Of a DNA stretch of 64,000 bases, positions 46,444 through 56,380 are shown piece after piece. This DNA is from Colias croceus (taxonomy: Eukaryota > Arthropoda > Insecta > Lepidoptera > Pieridae). The stretch lies in contig NC_059561.1 in NCBI RefSeq assembly GCF_905220415.1, forward strand, positions 6,278,001-6,342,000, read 5' to 3'. Every line of letters begins with the position of its first letter. Within the stretch, counting starts at the first letter, position 1. Made by a program: the position numbers and the translations under genes. The notes beneath the pieces are model-generated. The model worked only from the letters and a program-made list of their open reading frames with translations, searched no databases and was not told the origin of the DNA.

Positions 46444-46647
46444 CTAACCCATCATAAATTTACTGAAGTCAAAATTAAAAGTTAATAAAGCAGCTGTTCG
46501 TGAAGTTCCTGCAGTAGGGCATGGCTTCGGAAGTTTCTTTACAACATCCGTGATAGGCACAAAAGATTGATCTTCTTTTTCAGGGAAAAAGAATTTATAA
46601 CAGAACTTCTTTTTCATGGAAGAAACTAAAAACATACATATTTCCAT
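46444..46647 (-). pseudogene. C-terminal scrap of the same pogo-like transposase
   Basis: Minus-strand frame with FFPEKEDQSFVPITDVVKKL followed by PKPCPTAGTSRTAALL; such a Pro/Thr-rich tail often follows the DDE domain in these elements. It overlaps the end of the N-terminal frame, as an internal deletion joining N- and C-terminal parts would produce. Confidence 0.5.
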
Positions 46648-46949
46648 CTTTTCTTTTTATAATAGCCATAGTTCATACTGGACATTTTCAAAAAGTAACC
46701 TTCCAGCATACGCTCCTCATCATTGGTAAAAATTTGATGCGTGGTGTGTTTGCTGCTATAGTTTTCATTTTTTGGTGTTATGTTTTCCTTAAATTTTTTA
46801 ACTCTATAAAATAAAGTTGACGGTTTTATGTTAAATATCGTAGCAGCGGTCCTCAACTTCATGCCATCATTGACAACATATGAAACAGCTCGTTGGGCAT
46901 CTTCTTCGATCACATCACTTTCTTTTTTCTTTTTATAATTTCTTACCAT
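46626..46949 (-). pseudogene. Transposase N-terminus with psq/CENP-B-type helix-turn-helix (pogo-like)
   Basis: Starts MVRNYKKKKESDVIEEDAQR, followed by AVSYVVNDGMKLRTAATIFN and IKPSTLFYRVKKF. The order AV..V..G..RxAA..F.I..STL..RV is the Pipsqueak-type helix-turn-helix seen in pogo/Tigger-like transposases and their domesticated relatives. A second element FTNDEERMLEGYFLKMSSMN fits the CENP-B-like DNA-binding half. The frame then runs into sequence without the DDE domain and stops, so this is the internally deleted product. Confidence 0.8.
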
Positions 46950-47974
46950 TATGACTGTAAAGTAAAGACAGTAAAAAATGTAATTACTTACTTAGTAAAA
47001 GGGTCAGCTTTACATGTATATGTGTGTATGGGGCAGTTTTGAACATTTTATTCAAAAGTGCCCCAGTTATTTTGATCAAATCTGCCCCAATACCAACCTT
47101 CACAAATAAAAAATTTTGGACGTGAAAGTAACTTGTGTTCAATGATCTCATATTTGTAAATACTTTGTCTGTAATACGTGAAACACTATGAAATAACAAC
47201 TCGAATATAATACTTACGTTTTCAGTAATCTGCATTTAACCAAAAAAATATTTGTTTACTTTCGTCTCCGTCAAAGTAACCGGCAATATTTTCGCAAAAT
47301 GACACTGACATAGACGTTAGTTGACAACTGACAGATGTGTAGTTCGGTGTTACCAGTATTAAAAAGGTGATGGAGGTCAAAAACAGTAAAGGATGCGTTC
47401 ATAAATCGAATAATTCAAAACTGCCCCTGTTCTAAACTGCCCCCCTCTCCCCTAAGCTTAATGTGCATTATTAGCTTTGATACACAGAAAATATTGCCAA
47501 AATTACTTTTTAATGTGAAACGGTTTTTGCAAGTCACTGTACGCTATTGTAGTAATCCAGGAAGGTTGGATGAATATACTGAATAAGTTTTGTATCCAAT
47601 TTGATACGTTTATGTTGGTCATTTTTTTGCGACAATAAGTGTCGATTGTGACGAATTAATCTTTTATGAATGAGATAGGTATTTGGATCGAAATATAGGC
47701 AAATTTGGGAACTTTAAAAGTAGGTAATATAATATATTTTGCAGTTACGTAATATGTTTTGTTAAGATACATATATACATAATATATTGTGTTGATTTGG
47801 ATGCGTGCGTAAAAATATGGATGTGTGAATACTTTTAAGACCCAAAAAACTACTTCGACATTGGAATACATTATTTCTCATAGGAGCAATGTAATTATTT
47901 CAATTTGTCTGGTGATGACACATCTTTGATAGTTTTCCTAGATAGAACATATTTTCACACGCGCATATTTTCAG

Positions 47975-48107
47975 CTACGTACCAAACATGACGGTGACGG
48001 TGTCGTCCGACCGACGGTCGTCCGCGCAACGCTGGGGCCCGCCGCGGCGCGTCACGCTCAAGAGAGGCCCAGGGGCCCCGCTGGGTGTCAGCATTGTTGG
48101 TGGGAAG
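47975..48107 (+). CDS. Exon 16: start of PDZ domain e; candidate InaD-like start codon
   Basis: Acceptor 'ttttcag', donor 'gtaaga'; 133 nt. Read from exon 15b it codes (S)YVPNMTVTVSSDRRSSAQ then RWGPPRRVTLKRGPGAPLGV and SIVGGK. PLGV is the carboxylate loop of the fifth PDZ. The ATG at 47988-47990 (accaaacATGa) could also start translation when the exon is spliced to an upstream non-coding exon, giving MTVTVSSDRRSS as N-terminus. RRxTLxR...LGxSIVGG fits MUPP1 PDZ7 and InaD PDZ1 about equally. Confidence 0.9.
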
Positions 48108-49236
48108 GTAAGAAAATTACTCGTAACATTTCAGTTTGTATTTTGTATCTGAGTAGAGTTCACACGACTGAAAAGCAAGATATTTGGGCATGCCCTTTTT
48201 ATATTGAAATTCATGTTTACTTCTCTAGATGTGTATTACCATACTCACGTTCTAAATCTACTGCTTTCTCTCTCTTTACTAAATTTTATAATGCGAACCA
48301 AGATATTTATACGGATGGCCTTATATCGAAAATCATTTTGGCATCGTTAGCCAACATTATTTACGACATATTTTACGTTCCGAAAAACAAACTTGGTAAG
48401 GATATGGGAAGATTTATAGGCGTAAAGTTATGAGACATAAAGTTGGGAACTTCTCTTTGATATTTGGTGGAAATCTATACGTATGAATCCAGTCGGAAAT
48501 TATTCAAGTAAGCTGTAGAAATTAGAGTAACGTGGTATCAGCAACGAGATATTACTTATGTGTTCGATATCCTGAAGAGATTCATTACAAAAGATTTCTC
48601 AACAGTGAAATTAGTACAAAAAGACCATTTCAATAAAAATATCAATTGCCATACTTTCTGATGGTACTTTAAGATGGTTATAATATGTACAAGAAAAAGC
48701 AAAATGTACTTTTTGACAGTTCAGTCTTTATAATCGTATTTAATTTTAGCTGATAAAGTACAACAAATTTTCGTGAACAATGTAAAAGTACGTCGATACT
48801 CTACAAGATTGATGATATCCAGAAAAGATGAGTTGTAAAATATTTCAAGATCCCTTTTAAAACGTCAGGCACATCGGAGCATTTTCACATTTATCTTGGT
48901 CTTAATATTGATGTTGCCTTAAGGTTATATATGTATAAATGTCTTCGCCTTAAATATCGAAGGTCGGATTAAAATAGATGCGAGGTATTCCTCGTATTGT
49001 ATTCAATGTATTTTGGTATATTTTTATATATCAACCATGTGATCAATAAATGAACTGTTTAGGTCACTTACTAAACCCAGGTACTCTTTTGTGATAACGT
49101 CTTTTTGCATTTGGATATTAATATGATAATAATGCAAATTAAATAGGTATTCATTAGATGATCTTCATTATCAACTTACAATAATTAATTTTTATATTGC
49201 ATATTAAATGCTGATTAACACGAAACTTGGTCTTAG
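48108..49236. other. Intron 16
   Basis: AT-rich. An ORF of 96 codons (48143-48433) starts in the intron and has no recognisable domain. No clear repeats. Confidence 0.55.
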
Positions 49237-49350
49237 GTGGATATTATCTCCGGTCGTGAAGATGCAAACGGTAACGATAAGGGTATCTTCGGTATCTTCA
49301 TCAAGAATGTGGTGCCTGACAGCCCGGCGGGGCGGTGTGGGGAGTTACGT
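49237..49350 (+). CDS. Exon 17: middle of PDZ domain e
   Basis: Acceptor 'tcttag', donor 'gtaagt'; 114 nt, 38 codons, phase 0. Codes VDIISGREDANGNDKGIFGI then FIKNVVPDSPAGRCGELR. GIFIKxVxPDSPAxxCGxLR corresponds to InaD PDZ1 and MUPP1 PDZ7; the Asn/Asp-rich loop before it is typical of the latter. Confidence 0.92.
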
Positions 49351-49606
49351 GTAAGTAGTGTATTGTTAAATTTATTTTCATATTTTGATAATTTGTGCTT
49401 GACTTGACGAACGTACATTTTTTTAATACATACACAATAACGTGCTCAATATTAATACTTCATTTAAAATGCTAATAGTATATCATCTAAGTATACCCAA
49501 ACATTTTTACGTTTTATGTAAGTATGCAATATGAACCTCATATCATGCGCGTAACATATTTGGATTAATTTGGATGTATACATACAATGATAATTATAAT
49601 AATTAG

Positions 49607-49792
49607 CATACCGCCCGCGGCTTCGCCCGCTTTGTCTAAAACCTAATAAATTATATACTAAAACTCTTCCTCTTGAATCACTCTATCTATTAAAAAAACC
49701 GCATCAAAATCCGTTGCGTAGTTTTAAAGATTTAAGCATATAAAGGGACATTGGGACAGAGAAAGAGACTTTGTTTTATACTATGTAGTGAT
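49607..49792 (-). repeat. SINE-like repeat 'ccgcccgcggcttcgcccgc' (second copy)
   Basis: Nearly identical to 43083-43262. Confidence 0.85.
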
Positions 49793-50224
49793 ATCATCAT
49801 TATAACTAATAGGTATGCAGTTTATGTAAGTGAAGCCGCGGTTCTATGTTCCTACATAATATGATAATATCTCGAACGACGAACTGAGTGCGTGTCATAT
49901 TCAATTTGTGATTGAAGATGCTCAATTCTATTCATTGTTAATTCAACGATAACGAACTTCCTTATAATACCGTGGTACATCATACATGATATCTACAAAT
50001 GTTTGATTTTCTATAATCGGTTGAGAGATAACTTCACCGATTTCACATTTTCATCCTTAAGGATAACAAAATATTGGTAGCATAAACTGTATATTATACA
50101 GTATAATATTATCTCATGCTCCATTTTCACAGCTTGTGTTCAGCTCTCAAGTGTTCTGTTTATCTTATCTATCATTTAAAATGCCGAATTATGTATGATT
50201 TACACCAAATAGGCTATTATGGTC

Positions 50225-50306
50225 AACCCATTAAGCCCCAGAACCACAGACACAATGAAAATCTATTGTGTCTGGGACCGATCGGGCCCATTGGGGCTCA
50301 ATAGGT
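50225..50306 (-). repeat. Short dispersed repeat with hairpin core (copy 3, inverted)
   Basis: Core GACACAATGAAAATCTATTGTGTC (50249-50272 plus flanks) and 'gaccgatcgggcccattggg'; reverse orientation relative to 291-368. One arm of the core has a small deletion. Confidence 0.75.
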
Positions 50307-50334
50307 TAATCATGTTTTTCTATTACTTTCCTAG

Positions 50335-50460
50335 GCTGGTGACAGAATATTAGAGGTGGATGATGTGAATGTGCGATCAGCTCAGCACGAAAGAGCTGTG
50401 CAATTGATAAAGGCAGCTGGCAGTACTGTAACACTCACTGTGCAGAGTTTGATCACTTGG
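50335..50460 (+). CDS. Exon 18: end of PDZ domain e
   Basis: Acceptor 'cctag', donor 'gtatgt'; 126 nt, 42 codons, phase 0. Codes AGDRILEVDDVNVRSAQHER then AVQLIKAAGSTVTLTVQSLI and TW. GDRILEVD is the PDZ core; the alpha-B helix starts with Q-H-E-R-A-V, with His at the class I position, so a preference for S/T-x-hydrophobic C-termini is likely. Ends ...LTVQSL as MUPP1 PDZ7 does. Confidence 0.92.
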
Positions 50461-50490
50461 GTATGTAATTTTTAATAAAATTAGTTTTTA

Positions 50491-50660
50491 AGCTATTGCA
50501 TAGCTTCTATCGCGGGCCTTGAGCGCGGGGACCGAATCGAGAAATTCCGTAACGAAAAAACCTCACGCTCCCCACTCCGACGGGCGGAGGTGTGGCTTGA
50601 AGGCATAGCATGCAATAGCTTTACCGCGGCAGTCCCCGAGTGACACACGTCGTTTTTTTT
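50491..50660 (+). repeat. SINE-like conserved 170-bp repeat (copy 3, most complete)
   Basis: Begins AGCTATTGCATAGCTT (self-complementary), continues 'ctatcgcgggccttgagcgc', 'ggggaccgaatcgagaaatt', 'gcggaggtgtggcttgaagg' and ends in 'cacacgtcg' plus T8. It starts 30 bp after the exon 18 donor. Matches 20331-20495 and 6978-7132 closely. No coding capacity. Confidence 0.85.
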
Positions 50661-51125
50661 GTAAAATAGAGTTTTGCACAGGTTGACTAGCTAACTGCGC
50701 AATAATAAATGAAGAAGAAATAAATAAGATGGACCACGTAGTACAAGAAGTTTTGTTAGATGTCGAAAGCAAAATATGAGAGGGTAGTTTGAATGATGAA
50801 CAAGAATGAGCAGTCCTTCTGTTAGTCTTATTGTTAAATAATAATTCATTTGCAAATACATGTTATGTATAGATATCGATAGATTTGTTTATATAGATAT
50901 TTCATTCAGTTTCAATTAATAATCCCACAGCACGATTGAGTTTTAGTTAGTTGTAATTATGGTCCCAAGTCTTTGACTTAAATAATAGACGCAGTTATTT
51001 TCAACATTCTGTACATTTTAGATAATGCTTTTCCTGATCATATTATTATCTGTAAAATCTTCGATACAGCCTTAATTCTTGTTTCTTTTACTCAATAAAT
51101 AAATTAATTAATTTCTGGTCCAAAG

Positions 51126-51224
51126 AATACAGATTCGTCAGATTCGTCACCACCGGTTGTTACTGCGAGACCTTCTATGAAGAAGACTCGAGCACCGCCC
51201 GCGCCTCAACAACATGACATTAAA
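51126..51224 (+). CDS. Exon 19: linker after PDZ e
   Basis: Acceptor 'ccaaag', donor 'gtaagt'; 99 nt, 33 codons, phase 0. Codes NTDSSDSSPPVVTARPSMKK then TRAPPAPQQHDIK. Ser/Pro-rich and basic, with no domain. Confidence 0.8.
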
Positions 51225-52209
51225 GTAAGTAATAATTCTGGTATTTTGTTGATAGCTGTATTTTTAGAAATTACACGGAGGCCTGGTTAAATATTAGTTT
51301 GAATATAATAAGAATGTTCTGCGATTCTACACAACTGTCGAATTGATGTAGCCAGTTTATAACAAATCACAGCATGTCAATGACTATTGACAAAGTGAGA
51401 GTAGTTGGGTCAAACGTTGTATAAACAAGGTCTGAGCATGTTGGTATTAATCTATTTTTTGTAATATTCAACAGATTTGCTGTTATATTAATTTTCAGAC
51501 TTAGAATTTCAATGATACATTTAGAAACAGCATACTGAACTTATTTATCAATTTCGGCTCATTTAAAAATGTTTTTTGAGGACATACAAACAGTTTTTCG
51601 GGCTTTTTGTTATGATCAATGAGTGACAAAACTCATGAAAATATTCTTCTGAGAATCACAAATCGCAAGTTCCTGCAAAACATGTTTTTGTTCAGATTAT
51701 TTGTAGTAGTAGTACCAGTTTGGCGAAATTTCTAAGAAATAAGAAATAATAGAAAAGTGTAATTACTGATAATTTTAGGCAGATCAATAAAACAGAAGAT
51801 CACTTTGTTGTAAAGTTTTGAGGCTGGATTTTTAACACATCTTCTTTAATTATAATTTATATAAGTACTAAGGTACAATAAAACATGAATGGTCTTACCA
51901 GAAAACAATTTAAACACAGTCTAACTTTAAGCCAGGGATCTGTCACTTTAAAAGTTGCCTTTGTGAAATACGACAAAACCAGATTAAATAGAACCCGCGC
52001 TTAAAGTTAAACCCTGTCTAAATTTTTTTGTGGCAAGACGGGAAGTTTCTTTATTTATTTACCTTTTCCAATTTATGTACCACGCATTTATTGCGTACGA
52101 CGCGCTTTAAGATCTGTTTGAGATCCAACAAATAGGATATTTTGACGAATTTCAAACTAACATTTATAAAATTGAATAAACTAAATCAAACTTTAATAAT
52201 TCTCAACAG
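51225..52209. other. Intron 19
   Basis: AT-rich. A pair of inverted pieces ('aacacagtctaactttaagc' at 51912, 'gcgcttaaagttaaaccctg' at 51998) hints at a small decayed MITE. Nothing else recognised. Confidence 0.5.
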
Positions 52210-52392
52210 ATAACAGTAACATCAGATTCAGACACACCCAAAGAGAAAAGTGAACCAACACAAAATGGTATTGATGAAGACAAAGAAACAGAAGCGAAAC
52301 CAAAGAAAGTGTATTCGGATTCCGAAGAGAGTAGTGATGAGGAAGATGAAAGGGAACTGCAGGGAAGGACTTATTCTGAAAAGGGAGTTGAG
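52210..52392 (+). CDS. Exon 20: acidic Ser/Glu-rich linker
   Basis: Acceptor 'caacag', donor 'gttagt'; 183 nt, 61 codons, phase 0. Codes ITVTSDSDTPKEKSEPTQNG, a Lys/Glu-rich middle, and YSDSEESSDEEDERELQGRT. SDSEESSDEE is a strong casein-kinase-2-type acidic serine cluster. The ORFs on the other frames here are shadows. Confidence 0.85.
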
Positions 52393-52798
52393 GTTAGTAA
52401 AGAACTGGAGTATTAGGTTTTTAACTTTACTGCATTGAAATTGTGACCAGTTTTGATAAATCATCGTAGGTTGTATGTAAGCTTAAGTACGCAGGTAGGT
52501 TACAAACATAAGTCATCGAATAATATTATTTTTAATAGTTCTATTGGTTCTATTTTGTAAATATATTTTTCAGGGAAATGATTACAAAATAATTCTGGTT
52601 CTAACCTACTTTAATTGATCATTGATAAATTTCTAGAGCAACATAGATAAATTCAACGCAAACAATAACAATAAAAATTATCATGAAGATTTGTCGAGTA
52701 TTCCATTTGGGCTTATAAATCATTATTATCATGAAAATATGTCAAGATAACTGGAATTTCAAGTCGTGACAGAATATTCTAGAACAATTTCCTTCTAG

Positions 52799-52889
52799 AT
52801 CGATCGAGCATCAGCCGGCGCGATCAAACGCAGCAGAGAAGAGAAGGAAGCGGACCCAGAAGAAGAAGATGACTTCGGCTACACTTCAA
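52799..52889 (+). CDS. Exon 21: InaD-type inter-PDZ motif (last exon seen)
   Basis: Acceptor 'ttctag', donor 'gtaagt'; 91 nt, 30 codons plus one base. Codes IDRASAGAIKRSREEKEADP then EEEDDFGYTS. From memory, Drosophila InaD carries IDRASAG and (D/E)EFGYT in the linker between its PDZ1 and PDZ2, and mammalian MUPP1 has a related EEFGYSW. The next exon, expected to start PDZ f with a GLGL-type loop, is not found before the window ends. Confidence 0.85.
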
Positions 52890-53065
52890 GTAAGTGGAAA
52901 GATACGTTATTCACTCTGTTCAACTTCTCTTTTTATCTCTTACACGTGTATGTGTATGTGTGTGTTATAGAACATAATGATGAAATTGATAAGAGAAATA
53001 AAATATAACTCAAAAACAGTATTATGAAGAAAACGATGATAACAAGTGATAACTGCGTTAAAAAC

Positions 53066-53303
53066 AACCGACTTCAAACTTGCACTTACAACATTTAAAA
53101 ATACAGACAAAAATGCTCATAAAATAAAAACTACTGGGCCTATCCGAATAAAATTTTTATGGGACCAATTCGACACCATCCCGCATCGAACAAAAAAAGG
53201 ATCACGTAAATCGGTTCAGAAACCTCGGAGTAATCGGTGTACATACCTAAAAAAAAACATACCGGCCAAATTGATAACCTCCTCCTTTATTTTGAAGTCG
53301 GTT
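53066..53303. mobile_element. Repeat with AACCGACTTCAAA inverted ends
   Basis: Starts AACCGACTTCAAA and ends TTTGAAGTCGGTT, interior 'gggaccaattcgacaccatc' and 'atcggttcagaaacctcgga'. This repeat type is familiar from lepidopteran introns. No coding capacity; the ORF 53046-53378 runs through it. Confidence 0.75.
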
Positions 53304-54382
53304 AAAAATGACATTGTCGTAGATATAGGTATTATTGTAAACATCAAAATGTATAACAGTGTTTTGAAAATGGTCTAATTATATTAAAAAAATTATAAAA
53401 AAAGCGAAAAATTATAAAAAATTATATTAAAAAGCGACTTTTCATATAATATAAACAAAGCGATCGGATAGAATTCCGTTTTTTTATTATTTTGAGGTAC
53501 GGAACCCAAAAAATGTTAAAGCCAACAAAGATGAAACAACGTTATTAAGAATGGACAGGGCAGTCTTATTCCTCAACGACGATGTTTCCTAAACAACCGG
53601 AATCGTTAATGAAAAATATAATTTGTGTATTCTAAATCTTTTTTAATTTTGGACATTGATATTTATGATAGTGTCATAAAAAATTGTGATACACTACATT
53701 CTTCACGAAGAAAAATCTCAAACGTCTTCTGATATAGTATTTGACGGTTTCACAGTTCATTAATTTTAATACAATGTGATTAGTTCATGACCTCAGTTTG
53801 TCCTAAAGGGTCATTAATATAAAAGGTCAGCAGTATAATAAATACTTATTAGACAGAATGGTTTATCAGTGGCTTATGGTTATTTATTTGGAGTCTTAAA
53901 AACTAATGCATTAGGAAATTTATGATCAGATGTCGTGAATCATTAGCTTGAAATTTCAGAAGATTTATTCTTTAAGATTTTATAATATCGTTCAGAATCT
54001 TTGAATCAGATAAATTATGCTGTTTTCATAATAGTTCTAGTTATTTTTCGATAATAATCTGCGAGGATATATAGTTTTTAATATAAAATTTCAACGTTAG
54101 GTTTGTCATTCATAAAAATAAGTATAATCATTATAATAATGCCTATCCTGCCTATAAAAATATTTAAAACATTATTTTTAATTTTGTTAGTCTAATAACA
54201 ATAGCTATCACCCGTGTCCCATTTGAATCTATAATTGTATGAAAGAAAAGTAAGAAGCTTCTGAATTCCACGGAACTATAATGTTTATCGTAAATATTTA
54301 CGTTACCTGAAATCCCAGACACTATTACAGATACTATCCCAGTTACTATTAATTGAAGAGATGAGACTGATTGGTGTACAAT

Positions 54383-56259
54383 TAGGGTTGCCAGATCCAG
54401 GCTGATCATTTCCGGGACATTTCTGGGGCCCCGAACGGAATCAGAGTTTTGGTCTTTGGTCCACGGCTAAACTAAGTAGGCCTTACCTAGAAGGTGCCTA
54501 GAAGTATTGGATGATAAAAAAAAATACTTTTTTTTAGAAAAAAAATTTTTTAATTACTTTCTTAAACTGTCAAATACAAAAATTGTAATTAAACTTTTTT
54601 ATTTTACTTTTAAGGCTTAAATATGACAAATGAACTTAAAATAGAAACTGAGATACTTAATCTTTCAGTTATATCTGTTATAGTCAAATCCCGAAACATA
54701 ATTTCTTCGCGGAAGGACTGGTTTATCTTATATTTGGCAAAAGCCATCGGGCAATCCTCGAAATACATTTGAATTTCGCCCTTTGTCTGAAGTATTTTTA
54801 CTCAAACCTAGGAGCTCCTAACTTTTCAGTCAAACGTCGACCATAAATTGTTCTGTTTTGGTTTGGTCAATTCCAAAAGCGACTGCAAAATTCGGTCAGT
54901 CGTCGATCTAATTTTTTATTTAAATAATAAACATTAAAATCAATACCTCACCCTATCCCCTTACCCTACCCTTTTAAATTATGTACTTAATAAATTATTT
55001 AAACAAACAATAAGATTTAAAAATATTATTTTTTTCATACCTTATCTTACAAATTAACCTCCGTATATTCCAAATTAATTAATGTACGGCTGTGAGACAT
55101 GGACACTAACACAAAAAGAAGAAGGTAAGCTCCTAGTCACTGAGAGGAAGATCTTAAGGAAGATGTTCGGGCCAGTGTTAACAGAAGAAGGAATTTGGAG
55201 GAGGAGGAAAGACCTGGAACTTGAAGACCTAATGGTTGAGCCAAATATCATCGGTGAGATCAAATCGCAAATACTCCGATGGCTCGGCCATGTAGAAAGA
55301 ATGGGGCAAGATCGAGCAACGAAACAAGCGTTCCTGGGATAGCCATCTGAACGCCGTCCGTTTGGGCGTCCTAGGTACCGCTGGAAAGACGAATTCGCCA
55401 AAGACCTGCGCACCGTCTAAATCAAAAACTGGCAAGAGATGGCGCAGGATAGAGTAAAATGGAGACTCTTATTGTCAGAGGCCGAGACTCACTTTGGGTC
55501 CCTGCGCCACTCCAGTAAGTAGGTAAGTAAGTATATTCCAAATCATCTCAAATATAAAGTGAAAAACACGTAAACTGACCAATCAGGTATCAGAACTGGC
55601 CGAGTTAATCGGTTCTTAATCGGTTCTTAAGACTTGAAAGCTGATAAAATTCTTTCAAATATACGGAAATAAGAAATTTTTTACCTATCTCAACTTGAAT
55701 GGTCAATCTCCGATTTAATAAATTGTTTTTTTGACGTTTGCATGACCAAATTAGTTTCTCCAAGGTTTGACGAAAATTGTTTAGTAAAAGGCCGAAATAT
55801 TACATTTATTTGTGCTTTGACCAAGTCATTATGTCAGGATTGACCAGTCTAACCTAAGAGTGCCTGAGCTTCGGTGTTTGAATATAACATATCAATTAAA
55901 CTTTGATAGAAAATCAACATCAGGTATTTTGTAACATAAATTAAATAAAGAACAAATATTGAGCACTTTATAACGATTACTAAAACTTTTGTAGATAATA
56001 ATCATCATTTATTATCTAATATAAAAAACTAAGAGAGTGCGGATGGCGACTCGTCGAGCGAAGCGAGCCGCTCACCCCTGCCCTCGCTCATATAACGCAG
56101 CGCGAGAACGCTATGTGTGGTTTGACTTTTGCAGCCGTAGTAACTTTGTAAAAAACTAGTATTTTTTCATTCCGGGACAGCAAAGTAAAATTACTGGACA
56201 CGGGACAGCACGCAAAATTCCGGGACAATCCCGGAAATCCCGGCCATCTGGCAACCCTA
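54383..56259. mobile_element. hAT-like element with nested LINE fragment
   Basis: Starts TAGGGTTGCCAGAT and ends ATCTGGCAACCCTA, flanked by the perfect 8-bp duplication TGTACAAT (54375-54382 and 56260-56267). Both ends also share 'ccgggacat/attccgggac' subterminal blocks. Minus-strand code around 54660-54800 (reading ...FEDCPMAFAKYKINQSF...) could be a transposase remnant. A LINE fragment lies inside at about 55075-55535. Confidence 0.85.
55075..55535 (+). pseudogene. LINE reverse-transcriptase C-terminal fragment
   Basis: Codes YGCETWTLTQKEEGKLLVTE, RKILRKMFGPVLTEEGIWRR and ILRWLGHVERMGQDRATKQA, the YGxExW...ERKxLRxxxG...RWxGHxxRM series usual at the C-terminus of RTE/R-type LINE polymerases. 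The frame stops at 55340-55342 (TAG); further sequence (for example KWRLLLSEAETHFG near 55457) continues the homology in another frame. It ends with 'tccagtaagtaggtaagtaa', a typical short tandem tail. Confidence 0.85.
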
Positions 56260-56380
56260 TGTACAATAGCGGCCGCGGCAGTCTCGATTGAGATGTCAAC
56301 TGTATTAGGACGGGCCGTAAGAAAGATTATGCAAAATAAATGGATAATTAAATAAAAGAGCGTGTGTGCGAGCATACGTG

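Larger units (their letters stand above)
44496..47452 (-). mobile_element. Pogo-like DNA transposon with internal deletion and nested mariner
   Basis: Starts GGGGAGAGGGGGGCA and ends TGCCCCCCTCTCCCC, flanked by TA (44494-44495, 47453-47454). The minus strand keeps the N-terminal helix-turn-helix of a transposase (46626-46949) and a C-terminal scrap (46444-46647); the DDE core is missing. Motifs such as 'ggggcacatttgaa' and 'ggggcagttttgaa' recur inside. A mariner (44604-45892) has inserted in the 5' part. Confidence 0.85.
35069..47974. other. 12.9-kb intron with mobile elements and a candidate internal promoter
   Basis: Holds SINE-like copies (35499, 37598, 40877, 43083, 43693, 44205), MITEs (35880, 36842), a repeat fragment (38029), a candidate promoter and first exon (about 40032-40189) and the nested pogo/mariner composite (44496-47452). 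The stretches 38.2-39.9 and 41.1-43.0 kb are AT-rich with nothing recognisable. Confidence 0.7.
49351..50334. other. Intron 17
   Basis: Contains a SINE-like copy (49607-49792) and the inverted third copy of the hairpin repeat (50225-50306), which ends 28 bp before exon 18. Confidence 0.75.
1126..52889 (+). other. MPDZ: Multi-PDZ scaffold gene of the MPDZ(MUPP1)/PATJ/InaD family (partial at both ends)
   Basis: Twenty-two coding exons on the plus strand join with consistent phases. Exons 1-14 give 640 codons with one partial and three whole PDZ domains; the long continuation adds a fifth PDZ. PDZ proteins of this family have no enzymatic activity; they bind C-terminal tails of membrane proteins and build complexes at cell junctions (PATJ/MUPP1, Crumbs complex) or in photoreceptor microvilli (InaD). 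The domain order and signatures (GLGI, GLGI, GLGF then PLGV carboxylate loops; 'GFSIL' plus 'VIVVRS' in the fourth PDZ; 'GIFIKNVVPDSPAG' in the fifth) match my recollection of MUPP1 PDZ3-PDZ7. The N-terminal L27 domain and first PDZs would lie upstream, and more PDZs downstream. An ortholog name (Patj, Mpdz or InaD) cannot be settled without a search; family assignment is firm. Confidence 0.85.

Noticed and set aside
48143..48433. 96-codon ORF inside intron 16
   Set aside because: No recognisable domain, no splice context and ordinary intron composition; I cannot support it as a gene or name a transposon for it.
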